Assembly: GCF_003046185.1 (NCBI RefSeq)
Contig: NZ_PZZL01000002.1
Location: 124,001-188,000, forward strand
DNA length: 64,000 bases
Reading direction: 5' to 3'
DNA from: Phreatobacter oligotrophus
Lineage (GTDB): Bacteria; Pseudomonadota; Alphaproteobacteria; Rhizobiales; Phreatobacteraceae
Shown here in pieces: positions 52,091-62,395 of the stretch (its first letter is position 1; every line of letters begins with the position of its first letter). The position numbers and the translations under genes were made by a program. The notes below the pieces were generated by a model. The model ran no database searches, was not told the DNA's origin, and saw nothing but the letters and a program-made list of their open reading frames with translations.

Positions 52091-53785
52091 TTACTCGGCC
52101 GCCTTGGGCAAGCCGGCGGAGGATGCCTCGCCGGCCTCGCGGGCGGCGCGCTCGCGGAGCGCGAAGCGCTGGAGCTTGCCGGTCTCGGTGCGCGGCAGGC
52201 TGGGAACGAAGGCGATCTCGCGCGGGTACTTGTAGGGCGCGATCTCGTTCTTCACGAAGCTCTGGAGCTCGACGACGAGGGCCGGCGTCACCGTCACGTC
52301 GGGCTTCGGCACGACATAGGCCTTGACGATCATGCCGCGCTCGGGATCCGGCTGGCCGACGACGCCGGCCTCCGCGACGGTCGGATGGGCGAGGAGGGCT
52401 GCCTCCACCTCGGGGCCGGCAATGTTGTAGCCGGCGGAGACGATCATGTCGTCGTTGCGCGCCTGGTACCAGAAATAGCCGTCCTCATCGCGGACATAGG
52501 TGTCGCCGGTGACGTTCCAGCCGTTGACGACATATTTCCGCTGACGGTCGTCGGCGAGGTAGCGGCAGCCGGTGGGGCCGCGCACGGCGAGGCGGCCGGG
52601 CTTGCCGGGGGGAAGGTCCTCGCCGTCGGCGCCGATCACCTTGGCCTCGTAGCCGGGCACGGGCTTGCCCGTCGCGCCGGGACGGATCTCCTCCTCGGGC
52701 GCGGAGATGAAGATGTGCAGCATCTCGGTGGCGCCGATGCCGTCCATCAGCTTCAGGCCGGTCGCCTCCTCCCAGGCATCGAAGGTCGCCTTCGGCAGGG
52801 CCTCGCCGGCCGAGACGCATTTGCGCAGCGAGCGCCAGTCATGGTCGCGCAGGTTGGGGATCATGGCGCGGTAGGCGGTGGGCGCGGTGAAGCAGATGGT
52901 CGGCTTGTAGGTGGCGATGGCCGGCAGGAGGTCACCGGGCGAGGCCTTCTCCAGGAGCACGGTGGAGGCGCCGACGCGGAAAGGGAAAAGAACGAGGCCG
53001 CCGAGGCCGAAGGTGAAGGCGAGTGGCGGCGAGCCGATGAAGCGGTCGTCGGGCGTGGGCTTGAGGACGTTCCGCGCATAGGCGTCGCAGATGGCGAGCA
53101 GGTCGCGGTGGAAATGCATGGTGCATTTCGGCTCGCCGGTGGTGCCGGAGGTGAAGCCGAAGAGGCAGACATCGTCGCGCGCCGTGTCGATGGCGGTGAA
53201 GGTGGGGGCTGCAGAAGCGGCGAGCGCCTTGAGTTCCGAGAAGCCGACGATCCGCTTCAGGAAGCGCGAGGAGCCGGCGGTCTTGGTCAGTTCGTCCATC
53301 AGCCGGTCGTCGCAGAGGGCCAGCGCAATCTCCGCCCTGTCGACGATCTGGCCGAGCTCCTTGGCGCGCAGCAGCGGCATGGTGGCCACCACGATGCCGC
53401 CCGCCTTGATGACCGCGAGATAGGCCGCGACCATGGTCGGGTTGTTCGGCGCGCGCAGCAGGACGCGGTTGCCGGGCACGAGGCCAAGGGGGCCGGTCAG
53501 CACATTGGCGATGCGGTCGATTTCCGCCGCGAGGTCCGCATAGGTCCAGTGGGTACCGTCGGGGGCAAGAATGGCGGTGCGCTCTCCCCTGCCCTCCGCC
53601 ACGTGGCTATCGACGAAGGCGGTGACGCAGTTGAGCCGCTCGGGATAGGCGAGCTCCGGCCGCTCGAAGAGGAAGGCGGGCTGGAGCTCCGCCGGCGGCA
53701 GGCCGCGCGCCGCGAAGCTGTCGACATGGGCGGAGGCCACGCCGGTTTTGAGCTGCACCACCGATCCTGCCACCGATCCCGTCAT
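52091..53785 (-). CDS. Benzoate-CoA ligase family protein (probable 2-aminobenzoate-CoA ligase)
   Basis: This 564-residue acyl-adenylate-forming ligase converts an aromatic acid, ATP and CoA to aryl-CoA. Motifs are FTSGTTGEPKCTMHF (P-loop, about residue 215), GIGATEMLHIFISA (adenine and substrate pocket, about 345), and the C-terminal LPRTETGKLQRF with the catalytic Lys. The sequence pattern matches benzoate and 2-aminobenzoate ligases rather than long-chain acyl ligases. It is separated by 9 bases from the acyl-CoA dehydrogenase gene. The monooxygenase/reductase fusion nearby makes 2-aminobenzoate the best guess, with salicylate the alternative. Confidence 0.88.
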   Translation of the reverse strand: MTGSVAGSVVQLKTGVASAHVDSFAARGLPPAELQPAFLFERPELAYPERLNCVTAFVDSHVAEGRGERTAILAPDGTHWTYADLAAEIDRIANVLTGPLGLVPGNRVLLRAPNNPTMVAAYLAVIKAGGIVVATMPLLRAKELGQIVDRAEIALALCDDRLMDELTKTAGSSRFLKRIVGFSELKALAASAAPTFTAIDTARDDVCLFGFTSGTTGEPKCTMHFHRDLLAICDAYARNVLKPTPDDRFIGSPPLAFTFGLGGLVLFPFRVGASTVLLEKASPGDLLPAIATYKPTICFTAPTAYRAMIPNLRDHDWRSLRKCVSAGEALPKATFDAWEEATGLKLMDGIGATEMLHIFISAPEEEIRPGATGKPVPGYEAKVIGADGEDLPPGKPGRLAVRGPTGCRYLADDRQRKYVVNGWNVTGDTYVRDEDGYFWYQARNDDMIVSAGYNIAGPEVEAALLAHPTVAEAGVVGQPDPERGMIVKAYVVPKPDVTVTPALVVELQSFVKNEIAPYKYPREIAFVPSLPRTETGKLQRFALRERAAREAGEASSAGLPKAAE

Positions 53786-53794
53786 CGGATGCTC

Positions 53795-54991
53795 CTATTC
53801 GGCTGCCTTGGGGAAAGCCGCGGCCTCGGCCTCGGCGAGATGGGCCCTGGCGATGACGACCTTCTGGACTTCGGTCGCCCCCTCGTAGATGCGCAGGGCG
53901 CGGATCTCCCGGTACAGTTCCTCCACCTTTTCGCCCTTCTTGACGCCCAGGCCGCCGAAGACCTGGATCGCCCGGTCGATGACCTTCTGGGCATTCTCGG
54001 TGGCGACCATCTTGGCGATGGCCGCCTCCTTGGTGATGCGGGGCTTGCCCTGATCCTTCGCCCAGGCGGCGCGGAAGACGAGCAGGGCCGCGGCCTCGAG
54101 CTCGGCGACGCTGTCGGCGAGGGAGGCTTGCGTCAGTTGGAGGTCGGCGAGCGGCGCGCCGAACATGATCCGCGACTTCGCCCGGCGCGTCGCCTCGTCG
54201 AGGGCCCGGTAGCCCATGCCGAGGGCAGCGGCCGCGACGGTGGGGCGGAAGATGTCGAGATTGGCCATGGCCATGGCGAAGCCGCCGCCGGCCTTGCCGA
54301 TCAGCGCGTCGGCGGGCAGGCGGCAATCGTCGAAGACGAGGGTCGCGAGCGGGTGCGGGGCGATGACGTCAATGCGCTCGGCGATGACGAGGCCGGGCGC
54401 GTCGGCGGGCACGATGAAGGCGGAGATGCCGCGGGCGCCTGGCGCCTCGCCGGTGCGGGCGAAGACGACATAGCGGTCGGCGATGCCGCCATTGGAGATC
54501 CAGGTCTTCGAGCCGTCGAGCCGCCAGCCGCCGTCGGCCGTCCGTGTGGCGGTGGTCGCCATGGCGGCGACGTCCGAGCCGGCATCGGGCTCGGAGAGGG
54601 CGAAGGCGGCGATCGCCTTGCCGTCGCGCACCGGCGGGCAGCAGAGCGCTTTCTGCTCCGGCGTGCCGAAGAGCGAGACGACGCCGGTGCCGAGGCCCTG
54701 CATGGCGAAGGCGAAATCGGCGAGGCCCTCGACATAGCCGAGGGTCGCGCGGGTGATGCAGAGGGTGCGCACGTCGAGGGCAGGAGTGAGCCCGCCCTGC
54801 TCGCCGGGCACGCAGGCCTTCAGCCAGCCCGCCTCGCCCATGGCGGCGACGAGGCGGCGGCAGGAGCCGTCGACATCATGGTGATCGACGAGGCCGGGAA
54901 CGGTCCGGGCCGCCCAGTCGGCCAGACGCGCGGCATAGTCGCGGTGGCGGTCCTCGAAGAAGGGCAGCGACAGGAGGTCAGCGGGGAGCAT
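53795..54991 (-). CDS. Acyl-CoA dehydrogenase
   Basis: This 398-residue flavoprotein oxidises acyl-CoA to enoyl-Co[21 protein letters not shown] and [20 protein letters not shown] are FAD-contact motifs, and the C-terminal [16 protein letters not shown] holds the usual catalytic Glu. ATG 54991 is chosen; the region upstream is a family A repeat. As part of the aryl-CoA operon it likely acts on an alicyclic or ring-opened CoA ester formed after hydroxylation and reduction. Electrons would go to ETF. Confidence 0.92.
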   Translation of the reverse strand: MLPADLLSLPFFEDRHRDYAARLADWAARTVPGLVDHHDVDGSCRRLVAAMGEAGWLKACVPGEQGGLTPALDVRTLCITRATLGYVEGLADFAFAMQGLGTGVVSLFGTPEQKALCCPPVRDGKAIAAFALSEPDAGSDVAAMATTATRTADGGWRLDGSKTWISNGGIADRYVVFARTGEAPGARGISAFIVPADAPGLVIAERIDVIAPHPLATLVFDDCRLPADALIGKAGGGFAMAMANLDIFRPTVAAAALGMGYRALDEATRRAKSRIMFGAPLADLQLTQASLADSVAELEAAALLVFRAAWAKDQGKPRITKEAAIAKMVATENAQKVIDRAIQVFGGLGVKKGEKVEELYREIRALRIYEGATEVQKVVIARAHLAEAEAAAFPKAAE

Positions 54992-55012
54992 TTCAAGGCC
55001 TCCGGGCGAGAC

Positions 55013-55143
55013 CACCTCTCCCCGGCGGGGAGAGGTCGATCCGAGCGTAGCGAGGAGCGGGAGAGGGGGAGAAGGGTGCAAGGGCCGAAGGGCCCCCTCT
55101 CCCGGCTGCTGCGCAGCCGACCTCTCCCCGCCGGGGAGAGGTG
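55013..55143. repeat. Palindromic repeat doublet, family A, copy 5
   Basis: CACCTCTCCCCGGCGGGGAG and CTCCCCGCCGGGGAGAGGTG pair exactly; the interior has TCGATCCGAGCGTAGCGAGG. It lies inside the minus-strand catabolic operon between the hydratase and dehydrogenase genes. Confidence 0.9.
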
Positions 55144-55168
55144 AAGCGGCGGCCCCCGACGGTCATCC

Positions 55169-56011
55169 TCAATCCCCCTCGAAGACAGGCTTGGTCTTCG
55201 CCGCGAAGGCCTCGAAGGCACGGCGGAAGTCCTTGGTGTCCATGCAGATCGCCTGAGCCATGGCCTCGGCCTCGATCGCCTCGTCCACCGACATGGTCCA
55301 TTCCATGTGCAGCATGCGCTTGGTGATGGAATTCGCAAAGGTCGGGCCATCGGCGATCTCGCCGGCAAGGGCGGTCGCCTCGGCGAGCACCGCCTCGGGC
55401 GCGGCGAGGCGGTTGAAGAAGCCCCAGGCATGGCCCTCCTCGCCGCCCATCATTCGGCCCGTGTAGAGCAGCTCCGAGGCGCGGCCCTGGCCGATGATGC
55501 GGGGCAGGATGGCGCAGGCGCCCATGTCGCAGCCGGCAAGGCCGACCTTGTTGAAGAGGAAGGCCACCTTGGTCTTGGCCGTGCCGACGCGCAGGTCCGA
55601 GGCCATGGCGATGATGGCGCCGGCGCCGACGCAGATGCCGTCGATGGCGGAAATGATCGGCTGCGGGCAGGCGCGCATGGCCTTCACCAGTTCGCCGGTC
55701 ATGCGGGTGAACTGGAGGAGGCCGGGCATGTCGCGGCCGGTCAGCGGCTCGATGATCTCGAAGACGTCGCCGCCGGCGCAGAAATTGCCGCCCGCGCCCG
55801 TCACCACCACCGCCTTGATCGAGGTGTCGAAGGCCAGCGCCCGGAAGAGGTCGCCGAGCTCGGCATAGCTCTCGAAGGTCAGCGGGTTCTTCTTCTCGGG
55901 GCGGTTCAGGGTGATGGTCGCGACCTTGTCCTTCACCTCCCAGAGAAAATGCGTCGCCTTCCACTCGGCCAGGGCCTGTCGGTGCGGGATGCGGTGGGCA
56001 GGGGCTTGCAT
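55169..56011 (-). CDS. Enoyl-CoA hydratase/isomerase family protein
   Basis: This 280-residue crotonase-fold enzyme has oxyanion-hole segments [15 protein letters not shown] (about residue 75) and [20 protein letters not shown] (about 125). The N-terminal [20 protein letters not shown] is normal for the family. The position of the first catalytic Glu of hydratases is not evident (GAGAIIAMA, where many have a Glu further on), so ring hydrolase or isomerase activity is possible. It lies 10 bases from the SDR gene and belongs to the aryl-CoA operon. Confidence 0.88.
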   Translation of the reverse strand: MQAPAHRIPHRQALAEWKATHFLWEVKDKVATITLNRPEKKNPLTFESYAELGDLFRALAFDTSIKAVVVTGAGGNFCAGGDVFEIIEPLTGRDMPGLLQFTRMTGELVKAMRACPQPIISAIDGICVGAGAIIAMASDLRVGTAKTKVAFLFNKVGLAGCDMGACAILPRIIGQGRASELLYTGRMMGGEEGHAWGFFNRLAAPEAVLAEATALAGEIADGPTFANSITKRMLHMEWTMSVDEAIEAEAMAQAICMDTKDFRRAFEAFAAKTKPVFEGD

Positions 56012-56021
56012 GGGCGTGTCC

Positions 56022-56807
56022 TCAGATCTCTCCGCCCGCGACCGGCAGAGCGAGGCCGGTGACGGCGGCGGCCGCATCCGAGACGAGCCAGAGGACGGCG
56101 GCTGCCACCTCCTCCGGCTTGATCAGGCGGCCGATGGGCATGGTCTTGGTGAGATCGGCGAGCGCCGCCTCGGGGCTGCGGCCGGTTTTCGCAACGATCG
56201 TCTCGATGGAGCCGGCGACGAGGTCGGTCTCGGTGAAGCCGGGGCAGACGCAATTGACGGTGACGCCGGAGGTCGCGACCTCTTTGGCCAGCGCCCGCGT
56301 CAGGCCGACGACGCCGTGCTTCGCGGCGCAATAGGCGGAGACATAGGGGTAGCCGGTGAGGCCGGCGGTCGAGGCGACCGAGACGATGCGGCCAGCACCG
56401 CGCGCCACCATGCCCGGCAGGACGGCGTGGATGCCGTCGAAGACAGCGGTGAGGTTCAGCGCGATCATCCGGTCGAACAGCGCGCCATCCATCCGCTTCA
56501 GCGGCGCGGTCTCGGCATGGCCGGCATTGCTGATGAAGATGTCGAGGTCGCCGGCCTCGCGCAAAGCGGCGAGGAAGGCGGGACGGACGGTGACGTCACA
56601 GGCGATGGCGCGGGTCGCATGGCCGGCGGCGACCGTCTCATCGAGGGGCGCCCGGCTGCGGCCGAGAACGATGACCTCGGCGCCCTGTCCGGTGAGCGCC
56701 GCGGCGATGGCCCGGCCGATGCCGCGTCCACCCCCGGTGACGAGGGCGCGCTTGGCCTTCAGCGGCATCAGCGCAGAGGATGGGGCGGCGGGGTCCGTCG
56801 GCATCAT
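56022..56807 (-). CDS. Short-chain dehydrogenase/reductase (aryl-CoA operon)
   Basis: This 261-residue SDR has the NAD(P) motif TGGGRGIG and the active-site set S...YxxxK in [20 protein letters not shown] followed by KHG. It could oxidise a hydroxyacyl-CoA after the hydratase step. It is the first gene of the minus-strand operon and starts 16 bases from the AT-rich operator at 56826. Several Met codons occur in the first 14 residues; ATG 56768 is a shorter alternative start. Confidence 0.9.
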   Translation of the reverse strand: MMPTDPAAPSSALMPLKAKRALVTGGGRGIGRAIAAALTGQGAEVIVLGRSRAPLDETVAAGHATRAIACDVTVRPAFLAALREAGDLDIFISNAGHAETAPLKRMDGALFDRMIALNLTAVFDGIHAVLPGMVARGAGRIVSVASTAGLTGYPYVSAYCAAKHGVVGLTRALAKEVATSGVTVNCVCPGFTETDLVAGSIETIVAKTGRSPEAALADLTKTMPIGRLIKPEEVAAAVLWLVSDAAAAVTGLALPVAGGEI

Positions 56808-56825
56808 GGCCTCCTCGCCTGAATG

Positions 56826-56845
56826 TTTTAAGCTTCAAATATTTT
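56826..56845. promoter_or_regulatory. AT-rich operator, site 2
   Basis: TTTTAAGCTTCAAATATTTT differs from the consensus at one of 20 positions. It adjoins the start of the minus-strand SDR gene and should control the leftward operon. Confidence 0.7.
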
Positions 56846-56880
56846 GGAGCAAGAGCCTTTCCGCGCCTTGCCGCCAATTA

Positions 56881-56900
56881 TTTTAAGCCTAAACTATTTT
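56881..56900. promoter_or_regulatory. AT-rich operator, site 3
   Basis: TTTTAAGCCTAAACTATTTT matches the consensus at 18 of 20 positions. It lies 42 bases before the preferred start codon of the rightward monooxygenase gene. Sites 2 and 3 are 55 bases apart, about five helical turns. Confidence 0.7.
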
Positions 56901-56942
56901 GCATGACGCGCGCCCCCGGGTGCAGCGACAAGGGAGATGGCC

Positions 56943-59276
56943 ATGCGCATCGCGGTGATCGGCGGCGGACCGGGCGGGCTCTATTTCGCCATCCTCATGA
57001 AGAAATGGCAGCCGGCGGCGGAGATCACCGTCTTCGAGCGCAACCGCCCGGACGACACGTTCGGCTTCGGCGTCGTCTTCTCCGATGCGACCCTCGACAT
57101 TTTCGAGCGCTACGACGCGGAGAGCTACCGCGCCATCACCGAGAACTTCGCCTACTGGGACGATATCGAGGTCCGCTTCAAGGACACGGTGCACCGCATC
57201 GGCGGCAACGGCTTCTGCGGCTGCTCGCGCCAGACGCTGCTGATCCTCCTGCAGAACCGCGCCCGCCAGCTTGGCGTCGAGATGAAGTTCCAGACGGAGA
57301 TCGACCCCACCCCGGAGACCTTCGGGGCCTATGATCTCGTCGTCGCGGCGGACGGCATCAATTCGCGCATCCGCGAGGCCAATCGGGACCACTTCCAGCC
57401 CGAGGTGGACCTGCGCCCCAACAAGTTCACCTGGATGGGCTCCACCCGCGAGCTCGACGCCTTCACCTTCTTCTTCCGCGAGACCGCGTTCGGCATCTTC
57501 ATCGCCCATACCTACCAGTACGAGGCGGGCCGCTCGACCTGGGTGATCGAGACCGATCCCGAGACCTTCGCCCGCGCCGGGCTCGACCGCATGGACGAAG
57601 AGCAGTCCGCCCGCTTCCTCGAAGGCGTCTTCGCCGAGGAGCTGGCCGGCCATCCGCTCATCACCAACCGCTCGCTCTGGCGGCAATTCCCGATGATCCG
57701 CTCGAAGCGCTGGGTGAAGGACAACGTCGTCCTCATGGGCGATGCCAAGGGCACGGCGCATTTCTCCATCGGCGCCGGCACCAAGCTCGCCATGGAGGAT
57801 TCCATCGCGCTGTTCGACGCCTTCCGCGCCAAGGGCACCGTGGCCGAGGCGCTCGCGTCCTACGAGACCGACCGCCGCGAGGAGGTGGAGCGCACCCAGC
57901 ACGCGGCGGACGTCTCGCTCGTCTGGTTCGAGCATGTCGACCGGTTCTGGGACATGGATCCGCGCCAGTTCGCCTTCGGCCTGATGACGCGCTCCAAGGC
58001 CATCACCTACGAGAACCTCAAGCTGCGCGCGCCGGACTTCGTCGCCGAGACCGACCGGATGTTCGCGGAGGGCGTGCCGGGGGCGGATCTGTCGAGGCCC
58101 CGCCCGCCGCTGTTCCAGCCGCTGACGCTCCGCGGCATGACGGTCACCAACCGCGCCGTCGTCTCGCCCATGTGCATGTATTCGGCGGTCGAGGGCATGC
58201 CGACCGATTGGCACGTGGTGCATTACGGCGCCCGCGCCATTGGCGGCGCCGGCCTCGTCTATACGGAGATGGTCTGCGTCGCCCCCGACGCCCGCATCAC
58301 ACCTGGCTGCGCCGGCCTCTGGTCGGATGAGCAGGAGGCGGCCTGGACGCGCATCGTCGCCTTCGCCCATCAGAACTCGCAGGCGAAGCTCTGCCTGCAG
58401 CTCGGCCATGCCGGCCGAAAGGGCGCCTCCAAGCTGATGTGGGAGGGCATGGACCGGCCGCTGACCGACGGCGCCTGGCCGATCGTCTCGGCCTCGCCCC
58501 TGCCCTACTATCCCGACAGCCAGGTGCCGGCGGAGCTGGACGAGGCCGGCATGGCCCGCATCACCGCGGAGTTCGTCGCGGCGACGGAGCGGGCGGCGCG
58601 CTGCGGCTTCGACATGCTGGAGCTGCACTGCGCCCACGGCTATCTGCTGGCCTCCTTCCTGTCGCCGCTCACCAACCAGCGGACCGACGCCTATGGCGGC
58701 AGCCTCGCCAACCGCCTGCGCTTCCCGCTCCGGGTCTTCGCCGCGATGCGTGCGGCCTGGCCGGCGGAGAAACCCATGTCGGTGCGCATCTCCGCCACCG
58801 ACTGGGCCGAGGGCGGCATCACCGAAGACGAGGCCATCGCCATCGCCCGTGCCTTCGCCGAGGCCGGCGTCGACCTCGTCGACGTCTCAACCGGCCAGAC
58901 CACGCCGAAGAGCCGGCCGGTCTACGGCCGCATGTTCCAGACGCCCTTCTCAGACGCCATCCGCAACGAGGCTGACGTGAAGACCATGTGCGTCGGCAAC
59001 ATCACCTCGGCCGACCAGATGAACACGATCCTCGCGGCCGGCCGCGCCGACCTCGTGGCGCTTGGCCGTCCCCATCTCGCCGACCCGTCGTTCATGCTGA
59101 AGGCGGCGGCCTGGTACGGCGTCGATATCCACCAGCCGCCGCAATATCTGCCGGGCAAGGACCAGGCGCTGCGCAATGCGGTGAAGGACCGGGCGGATTT
59201 CGAGGCGCTGAAGGTGGCGGCCAAGCCCAAGCGCCACGCCCGCGGCAGCTTCGCGCCGCGCGCCGCGGCTGAGTAA
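56943..59276 (+). CDS. Aryl-CoA monooxygenase/reductase fusion (2-aminobenzoyl-CoA or salicylyl-CoA type)
   Basis: This 777-residue enzyme fuses an FAD monooxygenase (about residues 1-375: [27 protein letters not shown], and [20 protein letters not shown]) with an old-yellow-enzyme domain (about 385-760: [30 protein letters not shown], and [20 protein letters not shown]). This architecture is that of 2-aminobenzoyl-CoA monooxygenase/reductase and of salicylyl-CoA 5-hydroxylase. It would hydroxylate the aryl-CoA ring and then reduce it. ATG 56943 is preferred because AGGGAG lies 7-12 bases before it and touches the earlier ATG 56937. The RidA and ligase genes favour the amino substrate. Confidence 0.9.
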   Translation: MRIAVIGGGPGGLYFAILMKKWQPAAEITVFERNRPDDTFGFGVVFSDATLDIFERYDAESYRAITENFAYWDDIEVRFKDTVHRIGGNGFCGCSRQTLLILLQNRARQLGVEMKFQTEIDPTPETFGAYDLVVAADGINSRIREANRDHFQPEVDLRPNKFTWMGSTRELDAFTFFFRETAFGIFIAHTYQYEAGRSTWVIETDPETFARAGLDRMDEEQSARFLEGVFAEELAGHPLITNRSLWRQFPMIRSKRWVKDNVVLMGDAKGTAHFSIGAGTKLAMEDSIALFDAFRAKGTVAEALASYETDRREEVERTQHAADVSLVWFEHVDRFWDMDPRQFAFGLMTRSKAITYENLKLRAPDFVAETDRMFAEGVPGADLSRPRPPLFQPLTLRGMTVTNRAVVSPMCMYSAVEGMPTDWHVVHYGARAIGGAGLVYTEMVCVAPDARITPGCAGLWSDEQEAAWTRIVAFAHQNSQAKLCLQLGHAGRKGASKLMWEGMDRPLTDGAWPIVSASPLPYYPDSQVPAELDEAGMARITAEFVAATERAARCGFDMLELHCAHGYLLASFLSPLTNQRTDAYGGSLANRLRFPLRVFAAMRAAWPAEKPMSVRISATDWAEGGITEDEAIAIARAFAEAGVDLVDVSTGQTTPKSRPVYGRMFQTPFSDAIRNEADVKTMCVGNITSADQMNTILAAGRADLVALGRPHLADPSFMLKAAAWYGVDIHQPPQYLPGKDQALRNAVKDRADFEALKVAAKPKRHARGSFAPRAAAE

Positions 59277-59279
59277 GGC

Positions 59280-59852
59280 TCAGCCGAGGTCCGCGAGGCG
59301 GAAGGTGAGGCCCGCGATGTCCGGATGGGCGGGCTTGAGCGGATCCGTGGACCCAAGCCGGCGGATGGCGCCATAGCCATCGGCGCGCGGTTCGCGATGG
59401 ATGGTGACGGCCAGCTGGTGCGCGTCCACCACCCAGTAGTCGGCAACACCATGGGCCGCCATCAGTTCGGCCTTGCGACCGAGGTCAAAGGCAAGGCTCG
59501 TATCGGCAACCTCAATGACGAGAAGCACGTCGGAGGGCGTCAGCCGCTCGCCGCTGAAGTCGCGGTAGATGACGAGATCGGGCGCAACGAAGGTGGTTTC
59601 GGAGAGCTGCAGGGTGGGCTCGGTCCCGACGCGGAAGCCCGGCGGCAGGCGGCGGGCGATCAGCATGATGAGGTCGTCCTGGAGGCGCTGATGGATGCGG
59701 TTCTTCGCGTTCATCGGGACGAACTCTCCCTCGATCAGCTCGACCCTCTCATCGTCCTGCAGAATGCCGGTCTCCAGCATGCGGAAGGCGTCCTCGACGG
59801 TGAATGCCCGTCGCGGCAGACCTTCGGCTCCCTGAGTGACCATCACGTTCAT
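59280..59852 (-). CDS. Uma2 family putative endonuclease
   Basis: This 190-residue protein has the Uma2/DUF820 PD-(D/E)xK nuclease-like core: VAPDLVIYRDF (PD), LLVIEVADTSLAFD (ExV) and a Lys in GRKAELMAAHGVADYWVVDA. The family is widespread in bacteria, often in several copies, but a target is not established. It ends 3 bases from the convergent monooxygenase gene. It could be part of a mobile or defence-related stock, without support from its neighbours. Confidence 0.9.
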   Translation of the reverse strand: MNVMVTQGAEGLPRRAFTVEDAFRMLETGILQDDERVELIEGEFVPMNAKNRIHQRLQDDLIMLIARRLPPGFRVGTEPTLQLSETTFVAPDLVIYRDFSGERLTPSDVLLVIEVADTSLAFDLGRKAELMAAHGVADYWVVDAHQLAVTIHREPRADGYGAIRRLGSTDPLKPAHPDIAGLTFRLADLG

Positions 59853-59923
59853 CGCGTAACCTCGCGGGGGAGGATAGCATCGAGAATGCCTGATGTATTG
59901 AGCGGCCGCCTGGCCGCAAGCTC

Positions 59924-60724
59924 CTACCGGCTCGCCGCCGACAGCCCGCCATCCACGGCGATCTCGGCCGCCGTCACGTAGCGCGCCTCGTCGGAGACCA
60001 GGAACAGCACCGCCTGCGCCACGTCCCAGGCATCGCCCATCTTGCCGGTGGGCACCTGCGCATTGCGCGAAGCGATGAGCGCCGCGACATCGCCGCCGGC
60101 GATGGTCTTCGCCAGCCGCGTCTCGACCAGCGGCGTGTGCATCAGGCCGGGGATGACCGTGTTGCAGCGGATCTGCTGCTTCGCATAGGTCACGGCGATG
60201 GAGCGCGAGAAGCCGAGGATGCCGAGCTTGGTCGTGGTGTAGGCGACATGCGGCCGGTCGGGGAGGACGCGCACGCCGGCGATCGACGACAGGTTGACGA
60301 TGGCGCCGCCGCCCTGCCGCTCCATGACCGGAATGACGTGCTTGCAGGCGAGGAAGGCGGTCTTGAGGTTGAGGTCGAGCTGGGCGTCCCAGACCTCCTC
60401 GCTCATCGCCACCGGATCGCCCGGCGCCGACCCGCCGACATTGTTCACGAGGATGTCGATGCGGCCGAAGCGGGCGAGGCAGTCGGCCACCGCCGCCTCG
60501 ACCTGCGCAGCCTTCGTCATGTCGACGGCTGCCGCATGGGCGGTGCCGCCCTCGGCCGCGATCAGCCGCTGCGTCTCTTCGGCTGCCGCGAGGGTGATGT
60601 CCGTGCCGTAGATCGTCGCGCCCTGGCGGGCGAGCAGCACGGCCGTGGCCTTGCCATTGCCCCAGCCCTCGCCGACGGAGCCGGCGCCGGAGATGAAGGC
60701 GACCTTGCCGGTCAGGTCATGCAT
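59924..60724 (-). CDS. Short-chain dehydrogenase/reductase
   Basis: This 266-residue SDR has an enlarged glycine loop (SGAGSVGEGWGNGKA instead of TGxxxGIG), NNVGG, the catalytic Ser in NLSSIAGVR and the YxxxK motif in YTTTKLGILG. The C-terminal AVDGGLSA is standard. The insertion in the cofactor loop is visible in a subset of SDRs, and its effect on NAD versus NADP use is unclear. It lies before pncB's end on the same strand (40 bases), so they may be cotranscribed, but no pathway is indicated. Confidence 0.9.
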   Translation of the reverse strand: MHDLTGKVAFISGAGSVGEGWGNGKATAVLLARQGATIYGTDITLAAAEETQRLIAAEGGTAHAAAVDMTKAAQVEAAVADCLARFGRIDILVNNVGGSAPGDPVAMSEEVWDAQLDLNLKTAFLACKHVIPVMERQGGGAIVNLSSIAGVRVLPDRPHVAYTTTKLGILGFSRSIAVTYAKQQIRCNTVIPGLMHTPLVETRLAKTIAGGDVAALIASRNAQVPTGKMGDAWDVAQAVLFLVSDEARYVTAAEIAVDGGLSAASR

Positions 60725-60764
60725 CGGGAACTCCGGGGAGAGAGGGATCAGACGTAAGCCGGGC

Positions 60765-62081
60765 TCAGACGAGGACCTGATGGGCCTTCATGCCCACCGT
60801 GCCGAAGACGCGGCGATAGCGCTCGATCTCGGCCTTCGGGCCCGTCGATTTCAGCGGATTGTCGGAGAGCTTCACGGCCGGGCGGCCATTGGCCTCGATG
60901 ACCTTGCAGACGACGGAGATCGGCGCCAGCGCGTCCGGATCGCCATTGGGCACGCAGCCCTTGAAGTCGTTGGTGAGGTTGGTGCCCCAGCCATAGCCGA
61001 TGCGCACCCGGCCCTTGAAGCGGCGCGCCGTCTCCTCGATGGAATCGATGTCCATGCCATCGGAGAGGATGACCAGCTTCTTGGCAGGGTCCCGGCCCTT
61101 CTCGCGCCACCAGGCGATGAGCTCCTCGGTACCCTCGATCGGGTCCTTGGAGTCCGGGCGGGCGCCGGTCCAGTCGGCCACCCAATCCGGCGCATGGGCG
61201 AGGAAATGCGCCGTGCCGTAGCAGTCGGGCAGGATGATCCGCATGTTCTGGTCGTAGATGCGCGCCCAGTCCTCCAGCACCCGGTAGGGCGCCTTGAGGA
61301 GATCGGCATCGGTCTTGGCCAGCGCGCCATAGACCATCGGCAGCTCATGGGCATTGGTGCCGATGGCCTCGAGGCCGAGGTCCATGGCGAGCTTCATGTT
61401 GGAGGTGCCGGTGAAGACGTCGGGGCCGAGGCCGTCGGCCATCGCCTCCATCATCCACTTGTGCCAGAGGAAGCCGTGGCGGCGGCGTGTGCCGAAATCC
61501 GAGATCTTGAGGACGCCGACCTCGTCCTTCAGCCGGCGCAGGCGCTTGATCTTCTCCCAGGCCTTGGCCTTGGCGTTGGCATAGAGGATGTCGAGCTCGA
61601 GCTTCGACAGGGCCCGCATGGTGGCGCGCGCCCTGAGCTCGTTGATGATGGCGAGTGCCTGGACCTCCCACATGGTGGTCTCGGCCCAGCGCCCGGCAAA
61701 GGTCAGCTCGTACTGCCCGTCGCGCTTCTCCAGGTGATAGTCCGGCAGGCGGAAGTCCTTGAGGAAGGCGAGATAGTCGGGGCCGAAAATGCGCTCGCGG
61801 CCATAGAAGGTGTTGCCCGCGAGCCAGATCAGCTCCTTCGGCGTGAAGCGCAGGTCGCGGGCGTGGTCGAGCTGGGCGCGCAGCTCGCCCTCGTCGACGA
61901 TGTCGGCGAGACGCACGGTGGTGGTGCGGTTGGTCAGCGCGAAGGTCGCCGTCACCTCCGGATGGAAGCGGCGGATCAGCTGCTGCATCGAGAACTTGTA
62001 GTAGTCCGAATCCAAGAGCGACCGGACGATGGGGTCCAGCTTCCAGGTGTGGTTGTAGACCCGCGTGGCGATGTCGACCAT
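60765..62081 (-). CDS. pncB: Nicotinate phosphoribosyltransferase
   Basis: This 438-residue enzyme makes nicotinate mononucleotide from nicotinate and PRPP in NAD salvage. The N-terminal [34 protein letters not shown] and [20 protein letters not shown] segments match PncB; the His that is phosphorylated in the reaction lies in the region of [13 protein letters not shown]. Length agrees with proteobacterial PncB. It is worth noting that a possible nicotinate-type degradation locus lies 27 kb away, but there is no direct link. Confidence 0.94.
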   Translation of the reverse strand: MVDIATRVYNHTWKLDPIVRSLLDSDYYKFSMQQLIRRFHPEVTATFALTNRTTTVRLADIVDEGELRAQLDHARDLRFTPKELIWLAGNTFYGRERIFGPDYLAFLKDFRLPDYHLEKRDGQYELTFAGRWAETTMWEVQALAIINELRARATMRALSKLELDILYANAKAKAWEKIKRLRRLKDEVGVLKISDFGTRRRHGFLWHKWMMEAMADGLGPDVFTGTSNMKLAMDLGLEAIGTNAHELPMVYGALAKTDADLLKAPYRVLEDWARIYDQNMRIILPDCYGTAHFLAHAPDWVADWTGARPDSKDPIEGTEELIAWWREKGRDPAKKLVILSDGMDIDSIEETARRFKGRVRIGYGWGTNLTNDFKGCVPNGDPDALAPISVVCKVIEANGRPAVKLSDNPLKSTGPKAEIERYRRVFGTVGMKAHQVLV

Positions 62082-62228
62082 GGACGGTCCGCTCGTGGCG
62101 CTTCAGGGTGGAGGACCTTAGGGGCGCGGGCGGAGCTTGCAAAGTCGCCCTTCGACCGAAGGCCTGCAGGGCAGCCGCCCAGGGCGGTGAAGCCGGGTGA
62201 TGGCCCGCCGGACGAGGCCTTTTTCACG

Positions 62229-62373
62229 CCCCCCACCCCTGACCCCTCCCCTCCGCAAGCGGGGGGAGGGGAATGGCGGGACGTCCGCTCGCGTTTCACA
62301 GGGCCAAGGTTGAACGGAGTTGCACGATCCCCTCCCCCCGCTTGCGGCGGGGAGGGGTCAGGGGTGGGGGGCC
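62229..62373. repeat. Palindromic repeat doublet, family F, copy 2
   Basis: GCCCCCCACCCCTGACCCCT (left) and AGGGGTCAGGGGTGGGGGGC (right) are exact complements; inner palindromes are CCCCTCCGCAAGCGGGG-like and CCCCGCTTGCGGCGGGG. The 62082-62395 gap holds this element and the pncB promoter region, in which I could not define boxes. Confidence 0.9.
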
Positions 62374-62395
62374 TTGATCTGCGCCAGTTGGGCTC

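Noticed and set aside
52067-55144. 1025-codon plus-strand open frame opposite ligase and acyl-CoA dehydrogenase genes
   Set aside because: It spans two genes and a repeat on the other strand, with no sensible protein sequence.
60765-62081. pncB as part of the nicotinate-like catabolic locus
   Set aside because: It is 26 kb away, on the other strand, lacks the shared operators, and is a common salvage gene in any case.
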